Source of the DNA: Flammeovirgaceae bacterium UBA6059
GTDB lineage: Bacteria > Bacteroidota > Bacteroidia > Cytophagales > Cyclobacteriaceae
Assembly: GCA_002435755.1 (NCBI GenBank)
Contig: DIYH01000022.1
Coordinates: forward strand, 1 to 64,000
Direction: 5' to 3'
Length of the DNA: 64,000 nt
A program made the position numbers and the translations under genes. Positions 1 through 7,270 of the stretch are shown here, one piece after another; within the stretch, counting starts at the first letter, position 1, and every line of letters starts with the position of its first letter. Below the pieces are notes generated by a model. That model was not told where the DNA came from. It saw only the letters and a program-made list of their open reading frames with translations, and searched no databases.

Positions 1-1010
1 GGAATCGATAGTATTGACAGTCAACAAAAGCAATGACAACAATACTTAAACGTTGTGGATTGATTAGGAATCGATAGTATTGACAGTCGTACCGCCCGCT
101 TCATGAATAGCAATTTCGTTGTGGATTGATTAGGAATCGATAGTATTGACAGTTTGAAAAAGCAAAACGACATCTGGGTGATGGTTGTGGATTGATTAGG
201 AATCGATAGTATTGACAGTCAGTTCTGATTAGAGAACAAAAAACTGTATGTTGTGGATTGATTAGGAATCGATAGTATTGACAGTAGTTCAATAACCAGG
301 GGTATGTCGATCTCAGTTGTGGATTGATTAGGAATCGATAGTATTGACAGTTTTTAACGAAAGTAATAGAAAAGCACTTGCGTTGTGGATTGATTAGGAA
401 TCGATAGTATTGACAGTGCCAAGGGTAGTATACCCTCTAGAGCTGCTGTTGTGGATTGATTAGGAATCGATAGTATTGACAGTTATGACAGTGGAATAAG
501 CGGAATAGTAGAGTTGTGGATTGATTAGGAATCGATAGTATTGACAGTACCTCAACAGCAAAGGACCGCTTGATGATAGTTGTGGATTGATTAGGAATCG
601 ATAGTATTGACAGTAAGTCTGCATTTGGTCTAGCGACGGGATCGGTTGTGGATTGATTAGGAATCGATAGTATTGACAGTCCTGTAAAACAAATCCCCGT
701 TCGACTGCCAGTTGTGGATTGATTAGGAATCGATAGTATTGACAGTCAGTACAAGATCGACAACACACGATTTGAAGTTGTGGATTGATTAGGAATCGAT
801 AGTATTGACAGTCCTTATCCAGGTTAAGTGTTTCATCCGTAAGTTGTGGATTGATTAGGAATCGATAGTATTGACAGTTGTACCAAAGCTTGGACTTACC
901 TGGGCCCAGTTGTGGATTGATTAGGAATCGATAGTATTGACAGTTTATCGTATGCGTTCCAGGCCCCGCAGTTGGTTGTGGATTGATTAGGAATCGATAG
1001 TATTGACAGT
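1..1010 (+). CRISPR. CRISPR array, type II-C, 15 full repeats plus one cut repeat
   Basis: Full 36-nt repeats start at 52, 118, 184, 250, 316, 382, 448, 513, 579, 645, 711, 777, 843, 909 and 975; bases 1-21 are the last 21 nt of a further repeat, so the array continues past the left edge. Each repeat begins GTTGTGGATTGATTAGGAA and ends GTATTGACAGT, and all copies read the same to me. Fifteen spacers lie in the window, 30 nt each except a 29-nt one at 484-512. The GTTGT start and the pairing with the tracrRNA at 7271-7290 show that crRNAs are read on the plus strand, toward cas2. The repeat contains a TTG, 19 nt, TAGTATTG arrangement close to the Bacteroidota promoter consensus, so each repeat may start its own crRNA. 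The last repeat is not degenerate. The leader is not identifiable here. Confidence 0.98.
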
Positions 1011-1065
1011 ATCAGTTGGGCTAACCTTCTGATAATGATCGATATAGGGGAAAATGTCAATGATG

Positions 1066-1111
1066 AAAATGCCGCTTAGGAGGTGGGAACATCACTCTGA
1101 GCGGCATTTTT
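1066..1111 (+). terminator. Hairpin ending the CRISPR array transcript
   Basis: Arms AAAATGCCGCT (1066-1076) and AGCGGCATTTT (1100-1110) form a perfect 11-bp stem around a 23-nt loop, and a T tract follows on the plus strand. It lies 55 nt after the last repeat and just before the oppositely transcribed cas operon ends. A smaller hairpin, ATCAG (1011-1015) with CTGAT (1029-1033), directly follows the last repeat. Confidence 0.7.
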
Positions 1112-1127
1112 ATTGTTTGTTTATAAT

Positions 1128-1156
1128 CCTGTCGGGGTTTGGAGCCCCACAACAGG
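1128..1156 (-). terminator. Probable terminator of the cas9-cas1-cas2 operon
   Basis: CCTGT (1128-1132) pairs with ACAGG (1152-1156), and GGGG (1134-1137) pairs with CCCC (1145-1148). The hairpin lies 10 nt past the cas2 stop. The following minus-strand bases are A/T-rich but lack a long T run, so termination may be shared with the neighbouring array hairpin, read backward. Confidence 0.45.
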
Positions 1157-1165
1157 GTACTGGTG

Positions 1166-1507
1166 TCAAAACAGTTCCAACTGATTAGGTGCCGGGGGCA
1201 ACTCACGCCTGGTCTTGGCCCAGAAGTTTTCCATTAGGCCGTACTGCTTGTCCGTGATCATCATCATAGAGACCTGCCCTTTGGGCGGTAGCATCTTACG
1301 CACGCGCTTTTTATGTACGTCCGCACTTTCGGCGCTTGCACAATGACGCACATACACGCTGTACTGCATCATACTGAATCCGTCCTTTTGTAGCCGCTTC
1401 CGAAACTGGGCATAATTCTTCCGGTCAGTCTTGGTCTCAGTGGGCAGATCAAAAAATACAAATAACCACATAAGTCTGTAGGCATTGAGTCGCTCAAACC
1501 GGATCAT
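1166..1507 (-). CDS. cas2: CRISPR-associated endonuclease Cas2
   Basis: This 113-residue protein has the small ferredoxin-like Cas2 layout: the strand WLFVFFDLP with its conserved Asp near residue 20, a basic helix (KNYAQFRKRL), the segment FSMMQYSVYVR, and a late ITDKQYG segment. Cas2 dimers form the core of the Cas1-Cas2 integrase that inserts new spacers. The start overlaps the cas1 stop by 4 nt, so the two are translated together. It is the last gene of the operon and faces the array across two hairpins. Neither csn2 nor cas4 is present, which together with the Cas9 type gives subtype II-C. Confidence 0.95.
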   Translation of the reverse strand: MIRFERLNAYRLMWLFVFFDLPTETKTDRKNYAQFRKRLQKDGFSMMQYSVYVRHCASAESADVHKKRVRKMLPPKGQVSMMMITDKQYGLMENFWAKTRRELPPAPNQLELF

Positions 1508-2415
1508 TGGAGTACCGGGTATTTGATCTTTTGGCGCTTGCCTTCAAAGCACTGTACCAGCGATGATGTCGTCTCACTCATGGCGACCATCATCGGCCGC
1601 TTTTTATCATTGACGTAGACATCTGCCGCAAGCAACTCCAGGTAGCGCGCCTTTCGCTCCTTATCCAGCACGTGCCAGTCACTGTAGTGACGGATGAGCT
1701 GCCATGTGAGTAGGTCTACATAAGGACGATAGGGCTCCATGATATCATCCGCCAGACAGAAGGCGTTGTACTTGTTGTGATGATGGATACCAAGTGTAGG
1801 CAGGAGACCACTGCCCACAAGTGCCCTGGCAATAGCAGCCCTAATGATGGCATAGCCATAGTTGAGAAAGGGATTGGGTGGATCGCCAAACCTCTCCCGC
1901 CTGAAGTTTTCACCAAACAGCTGCCCCCAGTAGTACCTGGCTGCTTTAGCCTCTCGGAAAGTGCTGTCGTCAGACTTTACATCTTTGGCCATTTGCTCAA
2001 GAGGTTGCCAAATGGGAAATGGTTCCTCTTCCACACCTTCGTCGATCACTTTGAGCACATTGGCCTGGTTACTGATTTTCGCGACAACTGTCTGCTGCCA
2101 TAGCTGCTTGAGAAGGGGCTTGCCAGCAGCTATCTGGGCTCTGAATTTCTCATTTTGTGTCTGGTTGCCCTCCAGGTTGAGTACCATAGCACCAGGCATG
2201 TGCTTGTCATCACAAAAGATGGTCGCAACATTATTTTGCGATAGCTTGTAGACCAGATGGCTGGAAACACGTATCCTAGGGTGCTCTAACACGACAAAGC
2301 CTATGTCCTCTATGGGTGCCTGTGTCTTGTCTCCGGTCGGAGAGGTGATGATGAGTTGCTCCTGCTTACTGCTGAGCTCATAAGCTTTGGAGAAAAAAAG
2401 TGTACGCTTAAGCAT
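1504..2415 (-). CDS. cas1: CRISPR-associated endonuclease/integrase Cas1
   Basis: The 303-residue protein has the usual type II Cas1 length. The N-terminal beta domain starts MLKRTLFFSKAYELS. The helical catalytic domain shows the metal-binding set: Glu155 in STFREAKAARYYW, the histidines at 211-213 in LGIHHHNKYNAFCLADD, and the acidic residues 223-227. These cut and join DNA at the leader-repeat junction during spacer acquisition with Cas2. It lies 62 nt downstream of cas9 with no promoter evident between them, and its stop overlaps the cas2 start. All catalytic residues are present, so adaptation is probably functional. Confidence 0.97.
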   Translation of the reverse strand: MLKRTLFFSKAYELSSKQEQLIITSPTGDKTQAPIEDIGFVVLEHPRIRVSSHLVYKLSQNNVATIFCDDKHMPGAMVLNLEGNQTQNEKFRAQIAAGKPLLKQLWQQTVVAKISNQANVLKVIDEGVEEEPFPIWQPLEQMAKDVKSDDSTFREAKAARYYWGQLFGENFRRERFGDPPNPFLNYGYAIIRAAIARALVGSGLLPTLGIHHHNKYNAFCLADDIMEPYRPYVDLLTWQLIRHYSDWHVLDKERKARYLELLAADVYVNDKKRPMMVAMSETTSSLVQCFEGKRQKIKYPVLQ

Positions 2416-2477
2416 AACGATACTGTTTTAGTTGAAACAATATCTATTAGCTGGTTATGCCTTGATAATGGCTACAA

Positions 2478-5400
2478 TTATCGATCCATGATGGGCCGCC
2501 ACTTAATACGACCAGTAATATGCAGATCAAAATGGACACCTTCTACAGCGATTTTAAACTTGTCCACACTCTTAGAAGGCAAACGAACCAGTGGCGGTGG
2601 GTCTTGAAGATCAATAGCATAAGCAGGCTTGAGGGTACTCGCCTGCCTCGCTTCCGTATGAAACCTGAAAAACACCCTGCCCTCTTTGTCAAACTTGGTC
2701 ACCTTGTAGAGCCGCCGGTTCAGTTCACGAGAGGACAAGTGCAGCAACTCCTCCAATTCATTTTGATAGAAAAGCACCATAGTACCTTTTTTGATCATGT
2801 ATTGATAGGGTAGTATGACCTCCTGCTTCTTGCCTACAGTCGTAGCACCAGGTATGAGAGGTTGGTCTTGTGAGAGTTGGTTGCTCAGTTTATAGTACTC
2901 AGCCGCCTCCATCATATTGACCACCTCATACTGCCGATGCTTTTTGCCTCGTGCATCCTCCCCTGCGTATACCGCTAGCGCAAAATTCTCATCATTGACC
3001 ACATGGTACTCTTCCTTGTGTGGCAGTCGCGGTTTGACGCTTCGTACGAAGGTATGTGGCTTAAGGTGGATAGGGTCAGTGACTGTTTTGGCATAGCAAC
3101 GAACTTTTTTAACGGGTACACCGCTGGCCATGCTGAAACCTGCATCAATCGCTTCTTTGAAGCCTTTGGCAGCTACTTCTTTCTCTATGATCTCACGGAT
3201 CACCGGATCGACAATATTGGCTATGTCACCGGGTTTCAATGTTGCGATAGCCCTGCGTACTACATACCTGACCTCACCCTCGCTATCGCTTATAGCCCCG
3301 TAGTAGGTGTCTTTGTGCAGTGAGCCCCTGGCCGTATCGCCCCGGGCGTAAATCTTTTGCCCTTTGCTATCGCGGACCAATTTGCCCCTCTTGCGGAGTT
3401 TTCGCCTGGTCTGCTTATGGGTCTGGTCAGGGGTATGATGTGAGATAAGCACCTCTTGTCTAATGGCCTTCACATCTTCTGTAAAAGTGGGCCAGGGCTT
3501 GGTCGCCGCTATGTGCTTCCGGCCCTCACGCGGATTGCCCTCCTCTTCGTATCTCGTGGCTCTTGCCAGGCGGTCATAGAGGTCTTTAGTGATGCAGGCC
3601 AGCGTGATCGCATCCTCAGCATGGTGGGTATGGTAGTCACGCTCCTTGGGCTCGCCTTCTTTCTGCAAGCCCCAGTGTACCCTAAATGCAGCTGTGACAT
3701 CTCCTTTGATACTGTACACTTTGTCGAAGTACATATTCAGATAGGCACGTGCATGTCTTGTGATGAAACCCGTATCCACGAGTTGGCTGTTTTTGAAGCC
3801 CGTCTTCACTTCTGTCATTTTGAAGCGGGCGATCTTCTCCCGCCAGTAGTCGCGTTTAAGTCTGAAGTAGTGCTTGTCCTGTAATCGCCTGTCCTTTTGG
3901 AGCTTGGTCTCCAGGCGCCCCCGAGGAGGAAGCTTGCGCCGGTTATACTGCTTCTCCAACTCGTCCAAGGTCTTTTGCCATTTTTCGAAGACTCTGGTAA
4001 TAGGTGGACAGGAGACTGCTTTACCCTCCAGACTCAATGTCTTTTCCTCGTTGTAATTCGGACATTCTACAGGTAGCTTCTGGCCTTTTACCTTTCTATT
4101 ATACGCTTGGTGTGCCAGCGTCTTATTTGCCTGGGAGTTGTCCTGGCTAAGGCTGAAAGGCAATGTGTGTTCTATATCAAAGATCGGAACTCCACCAACA
4201 AAGTCAGATACATTGATAGTAAGTCCCGTGTAGATACATTGATGCCCTTGCTCTTCCCAAAGCTTGTACTTTAACAGTTCGTCAACCGATGGCTCTATAT
4301 TCTTACCATGCTCCGTCTTGAAGAGTTTGATGATCTCATTACGGTGCGCCTCACGCTCTCGCCTTAGCTCTTGTTGATATCGACGGATAGCTGCCCGCTC
4401 ATTAGCATCCTTGAGTTGTCGGGTCAGCTCAATGTTGACCGTGTAGTTTTCATCCAGCTTGCCTTCTCTGATGAGCGCATTGATCAAGTGTCGCAGCTGG
4501 TAGAGCGTGCGCATCGCCATGGGATTTTTGATACTGGGTATTGCCGGACTAGCTAAGTAGCGTTTGCCATCCTTAGGGTCTACTTTTGGAGCTTCAAAAG
4601 GGTCGATGATGGACGGGTGATAGAGCTTGTCAAGTTGATTATCCGTCAAACCAACTTCCGATAGGTAGGTCTTGATCCTTTCGTCGAGCCGTTGTGGCTG
4701 TACAAACTTCCCCTGAGGCTGTAGTCGCAGTTGCTTTTCGAAACTTGCTTCAATATCGGATATGAGCTCCTGCTGCTTTTCAACTGGCCAGCCTTCAAGG
4801 ACGGCTTCACCAATGACCTCATGGATGACTGCCACTACCTCCTTTTTATCCTGGGTATCCAGTTGGTATGCGCCATGTGACGCAAGCCCATCCTCTCTGA
4901 ACCTACCGATCAGGCGATTGACGATCTCGACTTCTTTGGTATGTGATCGATGAGTATCGAGAATATGGGACAGTTGCTGACCTATCTCTCGTTGCTGCTT
5001 ATCTTCCAGGCCTTCCGGTAGGTTGGCCATAAAGACAGCATAGGAAAAGATGTGACCATTCCTTAGGTGCGGAAGTATTTTGCGAATGGCTTTGAGGCTC
5101 AGCCTGCCATACTCGCGCTTGGGCCGGAAGTCTGCGAGCTTATCCTGCTGCTTCACACCTAGCCCGAGTTTGTCACTTCCAAAGGCTTTGACCTTGTCCT
5201 TGTCATCGAAAGAGAACAGCACATGCCAGATGTCATGGATGATCTCTTCAGGTGACTTGATGCTGCCATCCTTCTTTGTGCTGCGCTGGTAGCGCCCGGT
5301 AATGGTCTGTTTCCAATCCGCCCCGAAGAGATTTTCGATCAAGGCGTGAAAGGGACAACCGGAGATGACCTCATAAGGCTTATAGTTGAATCGTACTTCC

Positions 5401-6404
5401 TGTCCCCCGGGGGTGATCTCTTTCATTAGGTCTTTGAACTCGAATGTCGGCTTGCTGAGTCGGGTAAACTTTGGCCAAAGGTTTTCACGTTCTTCCTCGT
5501 TGAGCTGTTTGAACTTGCCGTTTTCATCTTGCTTCTTAATGCTGTTGATGAACTGTCGAGCCCGGAACTCCTCAAAGTCAGGATGAGATACAGAGCAGCG
5601 GAGCTTATCTGGCTCCAAAGTACACCTGCCAATCTGATGCTTTTGGGACTTGAGTGGTCGCTGGTAGAAGATGGCTGATCGAAGTTGGTCTCGAAGACGC
5701 TCGTCCAACTTCTGTACTTCGCAGATTACTTCAAACTCTGCCAAGTAATGTTCTTCTCTATCAGGTATCCATACCTTCCTTATATTTTCTAAGTTATTTC
5801 CAATTGAGCCACTTTGATTTTTCAGGTACACTGAGTGAAAGTATTGACCCATTGTGTTACACTTAGCATCACTAATCTTCTCCGAAAGTCTTTTTTTAGA
5901 TTCTTTTACCGGCCCCAATTCGTCCTCATCAGTTTGATCTAGTCGGTTGCTTTTGAAGCCGCGCCGCTGTGCTAAGTGATACAGTGCACGACCTAGTTCC
6001 ATTTGGCCTATTTTTCCACGACTTGCCTTATCTCGCAGCGCATAGGGGTTAATGCCTTCGGCCTCATCTGTCCTGAGCCATTCGATAAACTCAGGTTTTT
6101 TAGGGTACTGCTTTTTGTCCATGACCCAGATCCGGACTTCTGCAGGTTTGAGGGGGCACATATTGTGGTCCGCCAGGACCTTGAGGGTTTGTTGCTTTCT
6201 CTGTCTACGACGGGCGATAAGCTTACGTGCACTCCGGTAAGCGGTGCGCTCTGCAGCTCGTGACGACTCGACACCTTTTTCTATTTTCACTCCTTCGGAG
6301 AAGATGTGAACACCTTTGTCCAGAATTTTTTCAGGAAAGTCTGTATTTACAATGGCCCAACCAATACTATTGGTGCCTAAATCGAGTCCTAGTGTTTTGG
6401 GCAT
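2478..6404 (-). CDS. cas9: CRISPR-associated endonuclease Cas9, type II-C
   Basis: This 1308-residue protein is complete. RuvC-I is at the N-terminus (LGLDLGTNSIGW, Asp8). It is followed by the arginine-rich bridge helix (about residues 50-75), a large alpha-helical recognition lobe, RuvC-II (VNIEL, Glu659), the HNH domain (IFDIEHTLPF with His746, then Asn760 and Asn769), and RuvC-III (THHAEDAITLAC, Asp931). The last 300 residues form the wedge and PAM-interacting region. The size is that of the larger Bacteroidota II-C Cas9 group, above the compact Neisseria type. It heads the cas operon. The 469 bp upstream hold palindromes, a crRNA-like element and a possible small gene that could control it. 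All nuclease residues are intact. Confidence 0.98.
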   Translation of the reverse strand: MPKTLGLDLGTNSIGWAIVNTDFPEKILDKGVHIFSEGVKIEKGVESSRAAERTAYRSARKLIARRRQRKQQTLKVLADHNMCPLKPAEVRIWVMDKKQYPKKPEFIEWLRTDEAEGINPYALRDKASRGKIGQMELGRALYHLAQRRGFKSNRLDQTDEDELGPVKESKKRLSEKISDAKCNTMGQYFHSVYLKNQSGSIGNNLENIRKVWIPDREEHYLAEFEVICEVQKLDERLRDQLRSAIFYQRPLKSQKHQIGRCTLEPDKLRCSVSHPDFEEFRARQFINSIKKQDENGKFKQLNEEERENLWPKFTRLSKPTFEFKDLMKEITPGGQEVRFNYKPYEVISGCPFHALIENLFGADWKQTITGRYQRSTKKDGSIKSPEEIIHDIWHVLFSFDDKDKVKAFGSDKLGLGVKQQDKLADFRPKREYGRLSLKAIRKILPHLRNGHIFSYAVFMANLPEGLEDKQQREIGQQLSHILDTHRSHTKEVEIVNRLIGRFREDGLASHGAYQLDTQDKKEVVAVIHEVIGEAVLEGWPVEKQQELISDIEASFEKQLRLQPQGKFVQPQRLDERIKTYLSEVGLTDNQLDKLYHPSIIDPFEAPKVDPKDGKRYLASPAIPSIKNPMAMRTLYQLRHLINALIREGKLDENYTVNIELTRQLKDANERAAIRRYQQELRREREAHRNEIIKLFKTEHGKNIEPSVDELLKYKLWEEQGHQCIYTGLTINVSDFVGGVPIFDIEHTLPFSLSQDNSQANKTLAHQAYNRKVKGQKLPVECPNYNEEKTLSLEGKAVSCPPITRVFEKWQKTLDELEKQYNRRKLPPRGRLETKLQKDRRLQDKHYFRLKRDYWREKIARFKMTEVKTGFKNSQLVDTGFITRHARAYLNMYFDKVYSIKGDVTAAFRVHWGLQKEGEPKERDYHTHHAEDAITLACITKDLYDRLARATRYEEEGNPREGRKHIAATKPWPTFTEDVKAIRQEVLISHHTPDQTHKQTRRKLRKRGKLVRDSKGQKIYARGDTARGSLHKDTYYGAISDSEGEVRYVVRRAIATLKPGDIANIVDPVIREIIEKEVAAKGFKEAIDAGFSMASGVPVKKVRCYAKTVTDPIHLKPHTFVRSVKPRLPHKEEYHVVNDENFALAVYAGEDARGKKHRQYEVVNMMEAAEYYKLSNQLSQDQPLIPGATTVGKKQEVILPYQYMIKKGTMVLFYQNELEELLHLSSRELNRRLYKVTKFDKEGRVFFRFHTEARQASTLKPAYAIDLQDPPPLVRLPSKSVDKFKIAVEGVHFDLHITGRIKWRPIMDR

Positions 6405-6510
6405 ATTGTCTTAGTTGTTGGCAACAAAATCATTTTGGGTATAACAAATGTCATTTTCGGATTAGCTTTCCAACCAGATTTAAACTGTTCCAACTTGCCG
6501 GTGTACAAAC

Positions 6511-6657
6511 TCAAGTAACAGAAGACACTCTTACATAAACTAAAATAGCATAAATAATAATCTGAAATAACACTCCTTTAAATGTATAAGGGTAATTCAG
6601 ATAATTGAACAGGTTTTTTGCCACTTGTACCATCCTAATCTTATATTTCTTATCCAT
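6511..6657 (-). CDS. Possible small hydrophobic protein upstream of cas9
   Basis: A 48-codon ORF begins MDKKYKIRMVQVAKNL and ends with a hydrophobic stretch (VLFQIIIYAILVYVRV) that could span a membrane. A GGAGG sequence lies 7 nt before its ATG, a strong ribosome-binding match for this window. It reads in the same direction as cas9 and ends 106 nt before it. I recognise no family. A basic N-terminus plus one C-terminal transmembrane helix is the build of many small toxins and small membrane regulators, but that is inference. It could also be a chance ORF inside a long cas9 leader. Confidence 0.38.
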   Translation of the reverse strand: MDKKYKIRMVQVAKNLFNYLNYPYTFKGVLFQIIIYAILVYVRVSSVT

Positions 6658-6690
6658 TATGGTACCTCCATAATAGTGCCCACTATTATG
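6654..6690. promoter_or_regulatory. Overlapping palindromes upstream of cas9
   Basis: CATAATAGTG (6669-6678) and CACTATTATG (6681-6690) form a perfect 22-bp palindrome with a CC centre. ATTATGG (6656-6662) and CCATAAT (6668-6674) form a second inverted repeat sharing part of the first. As RNA the two hairpins exclude each other. As DNA they look like operator half-sites. The cluster covers the GGAGG and start of the small ORF at 6511-6657 and lies about 250-290 bp before cas9. Confidence 0.5.
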
Positions 6691-6723
6691 CTAAGCAAAC
6701 AATGTTCATTTGTAAATATACTT

Positions 6724-6754
6724 TTTGTGTGAGTCTTTTATTTCGTTAATTTTA
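6724..6754 (+). promoter_or_regulatory. Bacteroidota-type promoter for the crRNA-like RNA
   Basis: TTTG (6724-6727), a 19-nt spacer and TAATTTTA (6747-6754) match the Bacteroidota consensus (TTTG, then TAnnTTTG) with one mismatch. The predicted start is near 6759-6761, about 48 nt before the partial CRISPR repeat. The same transcript could continue into the two small ORFs if the hairpin at 6827-6853 does not stop it. Confidence 0.5.
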
Positions 6755-6759
6755 AAATT

Positions 6760-6857
6760 ATAAACGCAAATTTGAATTGACCTGACTCTGTTCGATTCTT
6801 GTTTGTGGTTGTGGATTGATTAGGAAAAGGTCGGGTGCTGGTCACCCGACCTTCTTA
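6760..6857 (+). ncRNA. crRNA-like RNA: spacer-like stretch, partial CRISPR repeat, hairpin
   Basis: Bases 6808-6826 are identical to the first 19 nt of the CRISPR repeat, which is the part that pairs with the tracrRNA anti-repeat. They are followed without a gap by a perfect 11-bp hairpin (6827-6837 with 6843-6853, loop CTGGT) that can act as a terminator or 3' cap. About 48 nt separate the predicted transcription start from the repeat piece, enough for a guide segment. The build matches crRNA-like regulators known elsewhere (tracr-L, scaRNA, CreR), which use partial guides to repress genes. The minus strand would also be complementary to the repeat, but it lacks nexus-like hairpins and a terminator, so I do not take it as the tracrRNA. 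Transcription is inferred. Confidence 0.6.
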
Positions 6858-6873
6858 AAATGATTGAATAGCA

Positions 6874-7179
6874 ATGCCGAAGTTTCAAATCGATTATCGA
6901 AAAATAGACTTAATAGCTCAAAAAAGGCTTAATGGTATTGTCATGGCTGATATCATAGAGTTGTTCTCATCTGACCGGTCCATACTTGTTGGCTCTTCGG
7001 ATATGAAGGAAGTGTTGAATATTGGGTATGTCAACGGGAGAAAGTTCATATACGCTATCTTCATTTTTTCAAAAAATCATACTTTTGATGTAGAACTCTT
7101 GGATGTAGGTATTCCTAATGAAAAACAGATCAGAGCGTACTGGTGCAAAGGTGGAAGAAACAAAGAGCCTGATCGATGA
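6874..7179 (+). CDS. Small hypothetical protein, possibly BrnT-like toxin
   Basis: The 101-residue product is not firmly recognised. It has an N-terminal helical segment, then alternating strands (LNIGYVNGRKFIYAIFIFS, FDVELLDVGIP) and an end with NEKQIRAYWCKGG. The order of elements resembles BrnT-type RNase toxins, but the match is by eye and weak. The next ORF overlaps it by 62 nt in another frame, and the tracrRNA follows that, so all three may be read from the promoter at 6724-6754. Its placement between a crRNA-like element and the tracrRNA suggests it may be controlled by Cas9, like the toxins of CRISPR-regulated toxin-antitoxin systems. That is inference. Confidence 0.6.
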   Translation: MPKFQIDYRKIDLIAQKRLNGIVMADIIELFSSDRSILVGSSDMKEVLNIGYVNGRKFIYAIFIFSKNHTFDVELLDVGIPNEKQIRAYWCKGGRNKEPDR

Positions 7180-7267
7180 TTTCGAAAAAGCTCCAAACAA
7201 ACGTTTTTTTGGAGTTGCTGAATTAGAAATAATGGTAGAGGAGGCCAAGAAAGCCAAGAAGAAATAA
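7118..7267 (+). CDS. Small acidic/lysine-rich protein, possible antitoxin partner
   Basis: A 49-codon ORF starts MKNRSERTGAKVEET and ends AELEIMVEEAKKAKKK. It overlaps the end of the preceding gene by 62 nt in a different frame. Its composition, with charged helices and a lysine-rich tail, looks like a real protein. Small size and overlap with a possible toxin fit an antitoxin, though no DNA-binding fold is visible. Its TAA stop lies 3 nt before the tracrRNA anti-repeat, so the tracrRNA must start within this gene or be processed from its message. Confidence 0.5.
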   Translation: MKNRSERTGAKVEETKSLIDDFEKAPNKRFFGVAELEIMVEEAKKAKKK

Positions 7268-7270
7268 GCA

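Noticed and set aside
405..447. Spacer 7 with an internal palindrome (GGGTA/TACCC)
   Set aside because: A single spacer can carry such symmetry from its source DNA; nothing else marks it as special.
101..768. ORFs across the CRISPR array on the minus strand
   Set aside because: They are translations of the repeat itself, with the same peptide recurring every 22 residues.
1053..1110. Second tracrRNA candidate after the array, with TGTCAAT similar to part of the anti-repeat
   Set aside because: It lacks any complement to the GTTGTGG start of the repeat, which must pair; the hairpin there is better read as the array terminator.
1777..6263. Numerous plus-strand ORFs opposite cas1 and cas9
   Set aside because: They overlap conserved coding sequence completely and show no protein-like motifs.
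6707..6870. Minus-strand tracrRNA using the 19-nt complement of the repeat at 6808-6826
   Set aside because: The pairing is perfect, but no nexus-like hairpin or terminator follows on that strand, and a far better tracrRNA with a bulged anti-repeat and ordered hairpins lies at 7271-7409.
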